A DNA stretch of 46,114 nucleotides from contig SVRV01000018.1 of NCBI GenBank assembly GCA_015064635.1, forward strand, positions 1 through 46,114. Direction: 5' to 3'. Below, piece by piece: positions 25,312-32,372 of this stretch. A program made the position numbers and the translations under genes. Each line of letters opens with the position of its first letter. Positions within the stretch are counted from its first letter, which is position 1. The notes beneath the pieces were generated by a model. That model searched no databases, was not told where the DNA came from, and saw only the letters and a list, made by a program, of their open reading frames with translations. This DNA is from Oscillospiraceae bacterium. Its GTDB lineage: Bacteria; Bacillota; Clostridia; Oscillospirales; SIG627.

Positions 25312-27054
25312 TTACTTTGTGTCGATGAGTCTGCCCTCTACCGCAAGACTCAAAAGATGAAAATCAAAGCTGTCCCCGTCATTTTTTATTCTCACCTTAA
25401 AGCCACGTGTCCTTTTAGCCTTTATACGCTTATAAAGTCTCACGGGAGCAACCGAGGTGGCAAAAACGAAGGAGTCAAAGCACAAATTCTCAAAATCGGT
25501 TATGCGGTAGTCTATTTCAAGGCTTCCGTACCCGCCCGTCAGCCTTTCGGACATCCAATCAAAGCCGAAGCGGGTAGCCTTTATCGGATACACCTCAAAC
25601 TCCAGACTGTGTACGTTCTTGGTGTCAAGCCCCGAGTGCTCCTCGTAGCCCGATTCCCAAACGAAATCAATCGCCTCTTCGCCGTCAAGAGCGTTATCCG
25701 ACAGAATACAAAGAGTCCCGTCTCTTTTCAGAAACCACACACCGCCCTCTCTGTCCTCGGCGAAAGCCACTGCATCAAAGCCTTCATAATAGTAGAAGAC
25801 GTCAAGGGAGTAGCTGTACACGTACACCCTTTCACCCTGCCATATGTAAAGCTCCGAGGTGGAGGCTCTGTCAAAGGAGCGTACTCTCTCCATGTCAAAG
25901 CTCCCGAGTCCCCGTCTTATACGCTCACCTATTTCAATGGCGTTTCTTTCATCACGGATGGTGGATGAGCTCCATTTGTAGAGTCCCGACGGGCAAAGCG
26001 TTATGGGGGTGTTGGCAATAAGCTTTGCAAAATTCGGTGCTCCGCAGCCGGCCTGCGAGGAAAGCGTTCTCATAGGATATACAGTGTACTCCTTGCCGTT
26101 TGCGTCACTCAAGGTCTCACCGGTACAGCCAAATGCTTCATTCTCCGTGAATACCATAAGTCCGTCATAATGTCTCACAAGGGATGTGACACGCCCTCCC
26201 GAGCCAACCTTGTTAAAATTCAGCTCGGGGAAGTACTCCATTCCCGATATGCCGTCATACACTCCCGAATATCTTACGTGTGCGGGATAATCGCTGTCTC
26301 CCCAAAGGAAAACTCTGATATCATTTACCCCTCCGTATGCCATGGCATATCTCATTCTGTGAATGTCTCCCTCACTGCCACTCTCCTTTGTATAGGTTAT
26401 CTCAAGGCAGTTGGGATAGGTGTTCTCGGGTACCTCATGAAAGGTAACGCTGCCCTTTTCAAGGTTTACCGTGTACTTGCTCCTGAGTATTTTCTCACCG
26501 AAGAGCTTGACACTGTCAACCTTGTCGATGTTTGTCTCCGTGAGATAAAATACCGTTGAGCTTCCGTCCGGGGTAAAGCTCTGACGCTTTTTACCCGTGA
26601 GCAGATTCACCTCCTCAAAGGGTGTACCCGCCCCGTCCGGAGTGCAGGATATGGCGACAAGGGGCACGTATGGAGATAGGTCAGAAAAAACCGCTCCGTC
26701 CCATTTCTTTATCCTCTTGCCGTCAAGGAAATAAACCTTGCCGTCAAATTCAAATACAGTAACCTCTCCCGATGAGCTTTCCAGAGTCCCTATCATATAT
26801 TCCGTATCGCCGTCAAGCATATATACGCTGTCGGATACTACCCAAAACACATTTTTGCCGATGTATAGTCCTCTGCCCTCGCCCTCCTTTGAGGATACCT
26901 TCCGAAAGCCTTCACGCCGAAGAAGTGTGTAATTCTGCGTGACTCTCAGATTCTTCATCAAGGGACTTTCACCCTTTTTCAGTCTTGTCTCTCCCGCTTC
27001 ACATTCGTGAAGTCCGAGAAACTTGTCAATTACCGTTCTAAAATTGCCCTGCAT
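25312..27054 (-). CDS. Phage beta-propeller-like hub/DNA-stabilisation protein (operon C, gene 3)
   Basis: 580 aa from the ATG at 27054, 6 nt after GAGGTG; a GTG at 27063 and ATG at 27060 lie in the ribosome site. It consists almost entirely of short beta strands with repeating VYxLDG / VFxFDGKVYFLDGKRIKKW patterns (about 70-130) and similar blades later, suggesting a propeller. Near the middle, a motif around MVFTENEAFGCTG (about 310) looks like a conserved phage segment. Its place after portal and a small adaptor-like gene matches the P22 order portal-gp4-gp10, where gp10 is the hub or packaged-DNA stabiliser. This equivalence is inference from order and fold type. Confidence 0.62.
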   Translation of the reverse strand: MQGNFRTVIDKFLGLHECEAGETRLKKGESPLMKNLRVTQNYTLLRREGFRKVSSKEGEGRGLYIGKNVFWVVSDSVYMLDGDTEYMIGTLESSSGEVTVFEFDGKVYFLDGKRIKKWDGAVFSDLSPYVPLVAISCTPDGAGTPFEEVNLLTGKKRQSFTPDGSSTVFYLTETNIDKVDSVKLFGEKILRSKYTVNLEKGSVTFHEVPENTYPNCLEITYTKESGSEGDIHRMRYAMAYGGVNDIRVFLWGDSDYPAHVRYSGVYDGISGMEYFPELNFNKVGSGGRVTSLVRHYDGLMVFTENEAFGCTGETLSDANGKEYTVYPMRTLSSQAGCGAPNFAKLIANTPITLCPSGLYKWSSSTIRDERNAIEIGERIRRGLGSFDMERVRSFDRASTSELYIWQGERVYVYSYSLDVFYYYEGFDAVAFAEDREGGVWFLKRDGTLCILSDNALDGEEAIDFVWESGYEEHSGLDTKNVHSLEFEVYPIKATRFGFDWMSERLTGGYGSLEIDYRITDFENLCFDSFVFATSVAPVRLYKRIKAKRTRGFKVRIKNDGDSFDFHLLSLAVEGRLIDTK

Positions 27055-27064
27055 CAGCATCACC

Positions 27065-27463
27065 TCAATATACGTTTTTAATTCTGCCGTGCTCTGCCGA
27101 TGTAAAAGCCTTTACCACGTGACTTCTCGCTTCGGTGTACAAACGGTAAAAATACTCCGCTCTCGCTCTGTCCTCCTCAAGAATGAGGAAGGATGCGAGT
27201 GCAAAGGGAAGCACCCCTGACGCCAGTGCGTTGTGAAGCGGAATACTGTCCTCCATGGTGGTCAAAGGCTCCACCTCCCAGGAGATGTCACGCACCCCTC
27301 TGCCCCGAATGACTGCATCATCCGAGAGTAAAAGGATGACAAGGGAATTCAAAAGGGAGGGTGTGTTCTTTTCAAAATCCCCCACATCACTGTGATATGC
27401 ACCGCCCGAATCTCTTTCGTTAATAAGGGACAGCGCTCTGTCATACACTTCTCTGACCTTCAT
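27065..27463 (-). CDS. Head-tail adaptor-like protein (operon C, gene 2)
   Basis: 132 aa from the ATG at 27463 after GGAGGCG; a longer upstream frame only overlaps the portal C-terminus. Entirely helical: MKVREVYDRALSLINERD, then a central LLNSLVILLLSDD, then a long C-terminal helix. Size and all-alpha composition fit small head-to-tail connector proteins such as P22 gp4, and the gene sits right after the portal, overlapping it by 23 bp. No sequence motif proves the role. Confidence 0.65.
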   Translation of the reverse strand: MKVREVYDRALSLINERDSGGAYHSDVGDFEKNTPSLLNSLVILLLSDDAVIRGRGVRDISWEVEPLTTMEDSIPLHNALASGVLPFALASFLILEEDRARAEYFYRLYTEARSHVVKAFTSAEHGRIKNVY

Positions 27464-29024
27464 TTTCCGCCTCCTCTCTTGCCTCCTCACGACGCCTTCT
27501 GAAATCGTCGATAAGAGCGTCCTTTCCACTGATGTAGCCCTCGGGAATTCTTTCCAGATACTGCTCAAGAGTGATATGACCCTCCTTCAGGAGATTTTCA
27601 AGAGTTGCAAGACTTGCCGCCTCACTCCAATAGCCTGCCATACCCACGTTTACACTGCAGGAGAATACCACGTCACTGTACCTTTCCAGGTCCAGCATCG
27701 CTCCGCAAAGCTCCTCTTTTTCACGCCACAGCATCATGCGGTGTCTGCCGTAATAGTGGAGAATGTAATCAAGCCATATCATACCAAGGTCCTCCACAGC
27801 CGAGTAAAGAGCACGCTTTTGAATCTCAAGCGGTACCGACGAGGACTGCTGAAGAGCAATTATTGCCGAGGTGTTATTCGCCTCAACGTTTCCAAGCGCC
27901 GCATCGGTGGCACCCATAAGCTCACGGGTAAGATTCATGGTAAGAGTTATAACGTCAAGGAAGCCTGACTGCATCGCACCGGGAGAGAGCACCTCTGCCA
28001 CTCTGTCAACGGGTCCGTTTACCGCAATCGCCTCACCCACCTCGTTGGTCCATTCGTCAATCATGTTGGCGTTGTACACAACCTTTGAGAAGGAAACGTT
28101 TATCATATGCTTCATAACCATTGCAAACGCCTTGTTGATGTAGGTCTGATTCTCAATAAGTCCCGTTGCCGCCGCTGTGCCATGATAGGAATTTTTGGTC
28201 TTGTCCCAATTCATCATGGCGATGGGATAGAGCGAAAGTCCCGTGTCCACGTCACCGCAGATAACACAGCTCTTTGTGCTCTTTCTGTAATGAACTCTGC
28301 CGTCCTTTTTGTAGAGCTTTATAACGTAGGTGCATTTCGTGTCACGAAGCTCATTCTTTCCGCAATCCCCCGCTTCATCCGAGGTGTCCGAATCCGAAAC
28401 GATTGTCCTTATGTCCTCATTTGGAATTCCGTTTTCCTCCGCCTCACGCCTGAGACTGTCCACAAGTCCTCTGCCCGATATCAGAATATACGGCTGTGAC
28501 TGAACGTCGGCATTATTCACGTCTCCGAAAAATACGTTGGTTGAATCGAGAAGCTTTGTGGCAAAGTCTCCCGTGTGCCCCTTGACTCCCTTCTTGGAGC
28601 TGTCCCAGTAAACGTAGAGGAACATATCTCCGCTGAGAGCCGCATCCCTGAGACCTTCATAGAGCAATGACGTCATATTGTCCTTGTCGAATCTGTAATT
28701 GAGATACGAGGTAAGCACACCCGACACCCTTGTAAGGTCATCACGCACCTGCCTTTGATAGATAACACCCGCACTCTCGGCATCTATCTGAAGTGCTATC
28801 TTCGAGGACATAATGTTTGATACGAAATACCCGATAACTCTTTTGAAGATGTTGAACACCGGTGTGGGAAGACCTCCGCTTCTCACTCCGTTCCACTGGT
28901 CTCCACGCCAAAAGCGCTCGTTCTTGCTCACAGTCTCATACAAGTTTATCTGTCTGTTGTAGTCACGCCCCGCTTCAAGCAGCTCCCAGTCCTCGGATAT
29001 CTCTTCTTTTCTTTTGAACTTCAA
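27441..29024 (-). CDS. Portal protein, P22-like (operon C, gene 1)
   Basis: 527 aa. The start is a TTG at 29024, 8 nt after AGGAGG; no in-frame ATG or GTG has such a site. The portal forms the dodecameric DNA gate at one capsid vertex. Recognisable are FWRGDQWNG (about 37-45), PTPVFNIFKRVIGYFVSNIMSSK (about 52-74), the DAALSGDMFLYVYWD segment (about 125-139) and the helical barrel region with NTSAIIALQQSSSVPLEIQK. This is the pattern of the large podoviral portal family. P22 portal is longer (725 aa), so the C-terminal barrel is short here. It opens the operon downstream of TGACAT array C. No terminase gene precedes it, which is unusual. Confidence 0.82.
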   Translation of the reverse strand: MKFKRKEEISEDWELLEAGRDYNRQINLYETVSKNERFWRGDQWNGVRSGGLPTPVFNIFKRVIGYFVSNIMSSKIALQIDAESAGVIYQRQVRDDLTRVSGVLTSYLNYRFDKDNMTSLLYEGLRDAALSGDMFLYVYWDSSKKGVKGHTGDFATKLLDSTNVFFGDVNNADVQSQPYILISGRGLVDSLRREAEENGIPNEDIRTIVSDSDTSDEAGDCGKNELRDTKCTYVIKLYKKDGRVHYRKSTKSCVICGDVDTGLSLYPIAMMNWDKTKNSYHGTAAATGLIENQTYINKAFAMVMKHMINVSFSKVVYNANMIDEWTNEVGEAIAVNGPVDRVAEVLSPGAMQSGFLDVITLTMNLTRELMGATDAALGNVEANNTSAIIALQQSSSVPLEIQKRALYSAVEDLGMIWLDYILHYYGRHRMMLWREKEELCGAMLDLERYSDVVFSCSVNVGMAGYWSEAASLATLENLLKEGHITLEQYLERIPEGYISGKDALIDDFRRRREEAREEAENEGQRSV

Positions 29025-29065
29025 TCCTTTTCCCTCCTTTCCTAAAATTTCAGGATTTATTGTTC

Positions 29066-29100
29066 TGTCGGAATCACGGTCACCCCCAACCCTTCCGACA
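29066..29100 (-). other. Leader stem-loop of operon C
   Basis: TGTCGGAA (29066-29073) and TTCCGACA (29093-29100) form an 8-bp stem in the leader, between array C and the portal start. No T-run follows, so it more likely stabilises or regulates the leader than terminates it. Confidence 0.45.
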
Positions 29101-29125
29101 CACACACTTTACCACAACACCATAC

Positions 29126-29163
29126 TGACATACAATGACATTACCCTGACATATACCTGACAT
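29126..29163 (-). promoter_or_regulatory. TGACAT direct-repeat array C upstream of operon C
   Basis: Four TGACAT copies at 29126, 29136, 29147 and 29158 (10, 11 and 11 bp apart), in the same orientation as arrays A and B. The first two copies, with their 4-bp linker and flanks, match the other arrays. The -10 region here is weak (TATGGT at 29119-29124) and no good -35 is visible, which fits a promoter needing an activator or a degenerate one. Confidence 0.75.
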
Positions 29164-29165
29164 CT

Positions 29166-29340
29166 TTTTTGAGTGCACTATGTTCAATGCACAGTGCAAG
29201 GTGCACAATGCACAATTAAGGAAGATTTTGCGAAAGCAAAATCAACCACAATTATTCACTATTCATTATTCACTATTCATTGCTTAATGCTGTGCATTAT
29301 GCAAATTCTCAATTTTCAATTTTCAATTCTCAATTAAAAT
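29166..29340. repeat. Intergenic repeat cluster
   Basis: The gap between operon C and the next gene holds several short repeats. GATTTTGC-GAAA-GCAAAATC (29224-29243) is a perfect hairpin with a GAAA tetraloop. Heptamers alternating ATTCACT and ATTCATT occur four times (29254-29281). TCAATTT-like heptamers occur four times (29309-29336). TGCACAATGCAC-like stretches flank them, and similar TGCATT-rich DNA lies at 21150-21180. No gene is seen. Confidence 0.6.
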
Positions 29341-29348
29341 CTCCCCAC

Positions 29349-29377
29349 TTGATTTTTCTCCCGTCATAGCATATAAT
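29349..29377 (+). promoter_or_regulatory. Sigma-A promoter of the GLUG lipoprotein gene
   Basis: TTGATT (29349-29354), a 17-bp spacer and TATAAT (29372-29377) lie 39 bp upstream of the start. Confidence 0.7.
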
Positions 29378-29415
29378 AAAATCAGAAAATCATCACCAAA
29401 GAAAAGGAGAGTGTT

Positions 29416-30636
29416 ATGAAAAAACTGTTATATTTTTTACTTGTTTTAATTATCTGCACGTCCTTAATAGGATGTGAAGAATCACCCATTGACATATGGG
29501 ACGGAACAACAGCGAAGGAATTTGAGGATGGTGACGGAACAAAAAACTCACCGTTTGTAATAAAGACCTCATCACAGTTTGCGTATATGGCAAAGTGCGT
29601 AAATGAGGGAAAATACAATGACAGTTATTTTGTTCTTGAAAAAGACCTTGATTTGAAGGGGATAAAATGGACACCCATAGGCAATAGGGACAATCCTTTT
29701 CGTGGAACCTTTGACGGAAAAGAGCACACCGTATCGGGACTGTTTGTAGATAAAGGGTATTATTATACCGAGACATTTCACCTTGACGAAAGAACAGAAA
29801 CTCAAGAGCTTGCATTTGCGGGAATGTTCGGATATTGCTCCTCGGTAGATATACACAACTTGAATATAAAGGATGCAAAGGTAAACTCAAAAACAGCAGG
29901 AAAAGGAAATATTTTAAGTGCGGGTGTACTTATCGGAGAGATAAGAGAGGAAAGAGATTCCAAGGAAATAAGTAATATTTCAAATGTAAAAGTCAGCGGC
30001 TCCGAAATTTTTATCGAATATGATGAATCGTCAGACGGAATGGCAGCCCTTGGTGGAATTGTAGGTAAAAGCCTTTTTGGCTCCATAAAAATGGAATGTG
30101 TACAATCCGAGATTGTTATAGATACCTCTAAGGCTGGTTGGATAAATAATAACTACGTAGGAGGAATTATGGGATGGGTTGGAGATACTGCTCTTGAATG
30201 CAAAAATATTGCCAATTATTCAACAATACTCTTTTCGGATAATGTAACCAATAATTATGCAGGAGCATTTGGTGAAATAAGATCTATTGACAAAGCACCT
30301 CTGCTTGAGAATATATTTTCTAAGGTTGTAACAACCAATAGATATATAGATATTAGTTATGCATCATTTAAGACAAACAGTATCGCAGGAAACCTTCAAT
30401 ATAACGGTGAACCACTGGAGTTTAAAAATCTTTACGGCTGCGTATTACCATATGATGAAAATTCTGGATTTACCGAACCGAGATATGAACTGTATTCTTT
30501 TTTCATGGCTTCAAAATACCCGGAGGCTGTGTATACCGAAATAAACTGTAAAGGCTGTGATAAGTTGCCCGATGACCACGGACTTGACAGTGAAATCTGG
30601 GATTTGTCTGATAAAGAACACCCTGTGTTGAAATGA
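29416..30636 (+). CDS. Lipoprotein with GLUG/beta-helix-like repeats
   Basis: 406 aa. A lipoprotein signal peptide (1-19, lipobox LIGC with Cys20) is followed by a GTKNSPFVIKTSSQF segment. The repeats that follow resemble right-handed beta-helix and GLUG-type surface repeats: FRGTFDGKEHTVSGLFV, FAGMFGYC, ALGGIVGKS, NYVGGIMGWVG, NYAGAFGE. Such proteins are surface-anchored and often bind carbohydrate or other cells. AAAGGAGAG precedes the ATG. It has its own promoter and terminator, on the opposite strand to the phage operon beside it. Specific ligand unknown. Confidence 0.85.
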   Translation: MKKLLYFLLVLIICTSLIGCEESPIDIWDGTTAKEFEDGDGTKNSPFVIKTSSQFAYMAKCVNEGKYNDSYFVLEKDLDLKGIKWTPIGNRDNPFRGTFDGKEHTVSGLFVDKGYYYTETFHLDERTETQELAFAGMFGYCSSVDIHNLNIKDAKVNSKTAGKGNILSAGVLIGEIREERDSKEISNISNVKVSGSEIFIEYDESSDGMAALGGIVGKSLFGSIKMECVQSEIVIDTSKAGWINNNYVGGIMGWVGDTALECKNIANYSTILFSDNVTNNYAGAFGEIRSIDKAPLLENIFSKVVTTNRYIDISYASFKTNSIAGNLQYNGEPLEFKNLYGCVLPYDENSGFTEPRYELYSFFMASKYPEAVYTEINCKGCDKLPDDHGLDSEIWDLSDKEHPVLK

Positions 30637-30639
30637 ATT

Positions 30640-30675
30640 TTCCCCAAGTACCTTGACGGTGCTTGGGAAATTTTT
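30640..30675 (+). terminator. Terminator of the GLUG lipoprotein gene
   Basis: TTTCCCCAAGTACC and GGTGCTTGGGAAA form a long stem with a 5-nt loop, followed by TTTTT. Confidence 0.85.
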
Positions 30676-30883
30676 ATGTGTCGGAGTTAATCCGCATCAC
30701 AAAGCTTTTCCATTTCCTCCATGGAATTACATTCTTTTTTTGCCTTGTGGCATGGGTGCCGTCAAGGTTATCCTTCTTCTCCTTCTTTTCTTTATTCTCT
30801 TTCTTTTCTTTCTTTATATGTGTTAGTTTGCTGCGAGTTTGCTGTTGTTTTGCTGTGAGTTTGCTGTCTTTTTGCTGTTGCAT
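30674..30883 (-). pseudogene. Possible relic of a phage replication protein
   Basis: 69-codon minus-strand frame with Gln/Lys-rich repeats (QQQKDSKLTAKQQQTRSKL) and a KKEKKENKEKKEKKD stretch, the composition of the linker in phage replisome-organizer proteins. There is no good ribosome site, an in-frame stop lies just upstream and no DNA-binding domain is present. The plus-strand frame through the same DNA is a Phe/Cys-rich artefact. It may be decayed coding sequence; evidence is weak. Confidence 0.25.
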
Positions 30884-30917
30884 TTTTGCTTTTGACCTTC
30901 CGTTTTATCCCTATATT

Positions 30918-30941
30918 ACAGGTGTTTTCACCTGTTTTTTT
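30918..30941 (+). terminator. Terminator-like hairpin upstream of the GntR operon
   Basis: ACAGGTG (30918-30924), loop TTTT and CACCTGT (30929-30935) are followed by seven T. It would stop read-through from the lipoprotein side before the GntR promoter. No gene that it clearly ends was found between 30676 and 30917. Confidence 0.7.
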
Positions 30942-31008
30942 GCTGTTGAGTTTTTTGTGTGATTTGTTGTTGATACAAAATAAAATTTAAGAAAAAACAA
31001 AAAAACAC

Positions 31009-31066
31009 TTGACAAACGCTTTAATGAATGCTATTATCTAACTGTACTAATCGTATTAATACAGTT
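31009..31066 (+). promoter_or_regulatory. Promoter and palindromic operator of the GntR/ABC operon
   Basis: TTGACA (31009-31014), a 17-bp spacer and TATTAT (31032-31037). A 27-bp near-perfect palindrome follows at 31040-31066, with outer arms AACTGTA and TACAGTT, centred at 31053 over the predicted transcription start. This is where a YtrA-type repressor would bind to shut off its own operon. Confidence 0.8.
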
Positions 31067-31090
31067 AATGCACTAAAAGGAGGTAAACAG

Positions 31091-31474
31091 GTGATAAACA
31101 TAAATCCTAAAAGCGGAGTGCCTCTCTTCGAGCAGATAAGGGATGAATTCAAGCGCTGTATTCTCATGGGCGTGTGGTCTGCGGGTGAGCAGCTCCCCTC
31201 GGTACGTGCTCTTGCCTTGGAGCTTGGCATAAACCCCAACACCATACAGAGAGCATATGCAGAGCTTGAGCGCGAGGGACTCACCTACACCGTTGCCGGA
31301 AAGGGATGCTTTGTGGAGGAGGATTTGAGTCTTTTAAAAAAGAAAAAGACCGACGAAGCCTTCACACGTCTCGAGGATGCCCTGACCGAGCTTATGGAAT
31401 CGGGAATCGGCTATGACGAAATAATCGACAGAATCAACAATTTATACAAGGAGGTAAACAATGATAAAAATTGA
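31091..31474 (+). CDS. GntR-family regulator, YtrA subfamily
   Basis: 127 aa. The start is a GTG 6 nt after AAAAGGAGG; an upstream frame extension would run through the operator and lacks a ribosome site. It has an N-terminal winged helix with GVPLFEQIRDEFKRCILMG, the recognition region LPSVRALALELGINPNTIQRAY (about 36-57) and GKGCFVEE wing. A short C-terminal tail of about 50 residues for dimerisation is characteristic of YtrA and much smaller than other GntR effector domains. The operon encodes an ABC transporter, the usual YtrA partner. It likely represses its own operon at the 31040-31066 palindrome and responds to envelope stress or peptide antibiotics (family knowledge). It overlaps the ATPase by 14 bp. 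Confidence 0.92.
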   Translation: MININPKSGVPLFEQIRDEFKRCILMGVWSAGEQLPSVRALALELGINPNTIQRAYAELEREGLTYTVAGKGCFVEEDLSLLKKKKTDEAFTRLEDALTELMESGIGYDEIIDRINNLYKEVNNDKN

Positions 31475-32372
31475 AAACGTATGTAAAAAATACGACAACA
31501 ACGTGGAATCACTGAAAAACGTTTCTCTTGAAATAAAAAAAGACGCCGTACTCGGACTCATCGGCACAAACGGAGCAGGAAAATCCACACTTCTTCGAAT
31601 AATGTCGGGCATATACAAGGCTGACAGCGGAAGCGTTACAATAGGCGGAGAAACGGTTTTTGAAAACGATTCCGTCAAGGCGAGAATATGCTTTGTTTCC
31701 GACGAGCAATATCTCATTCCCCACTTTACTCTGACAGAGATGGCAAGGCTTTACAAGCGCTTTTATCCCGGATTTTCCTTCGAGCGTTTTTCCTCAATGT
31801 GCTCTGCCATAAACCTCGATACCTCCCGTAAGATAAGCACCTTTTCCAAGGGCATGAAGCGTCAGGGGGAGGTAATACTTTCTATCTGTACCGGAAGTGA
31901 ATATCTTTTCTTTGACGAGACCTTTGACGGACTTGACCCCATAGCAAGGGATTTTGCCAAAAAAATGATAGCCGACATAGTAGCGGAAGGCAACTGCACC
32001 GTTGTGCTTTCCTCACACAATCTTTCGGACATACAAACTCTTTGCGACAGTGTCTGCCTGATAGACGGAGGCGAACTGATACTTCACAAAACAATAGACG
32101 ACGTAGTAAACGGATGGCACAAGTATCAGATGATACTCTCCACCCCCGTTTCCTCTTTCGAAAATTTGTCCGATTTTGCTCTTTATCCTTATTCAAGCGG
32201 TAAGCTTCTCACCTTTATTTCAAGGCTGTCCGACGAAGAAGCAAAGGCGAGATTGGAAAATGCTTTTCCGAATAACAAAATCATGTTTTACGAAAGAGTT
32301 GAGCTTTCCCTTGACGAAATATTCTCGGTAGAGGTTGCAAGCATAAAAGAGGAAAGGAGTCTTGCGGTATGA
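31461..32372 (+). CDS. ABC transporter ATP-binding protein (YtrB-like)
   Basis: 303 aa. Walker A GTNGAGKST (about 36-44), a degenerate signature FSKGMKRQG in place of LSGGQ, Walker B YLFFDETFDG and the H-loop SSHN. Walker B is followed by Thr-Phe instead of the usual Pro, as in YtrB/CcmA-like exporters. An 80-residue C-terminal extension follows the ATPase core. AAGGAGG precedes the ATG, which lies inside the GntR gene, and the stop overlaps the permease start (ATGA). Works with the 525-aa permease. Confidence 0.9.
   Translation: MIKIENVCKKYDNNVESLKNVSLEIKKDAVLGLIGTNGAGKSTLLRIMSGIYKADSGSVTIGGETVFENDSVKARICFVSDEQYLIPHFTLTEMARLYKRFYPGFSFERFSSMCSAINLDTSRKISTFSKGMKRQGEVILSICTGSEYLFFDETFDGLDPIARDFAKKMIADIVAEGNCTVVLSSHNLSDIQTLCDSVCLIDGGELILHKTIDDVVNGWHKYQMILSTPVSSFENLSDFALYPYSSGKLLTFISRLSDEEAKARLENAFPNNKIMFYERVELSLDEIFSVEVASIKEERSLAV

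Noticed and set aside
30663-30962. Plus-strand ORF of 99 codons rich in Phe and Cys
   Set aside because: Composition is an artefact of a pyrimidine-rich strand, it has no ribosome site, and it overlaps both a terminator stem and a T-run terminator.
31028-31090. N-terminal extension of the GntR regulator
   Set aside because: It covers the -10 and operator and has no ribosome site; the GTG at 31091 follows AAAAGGAGG.
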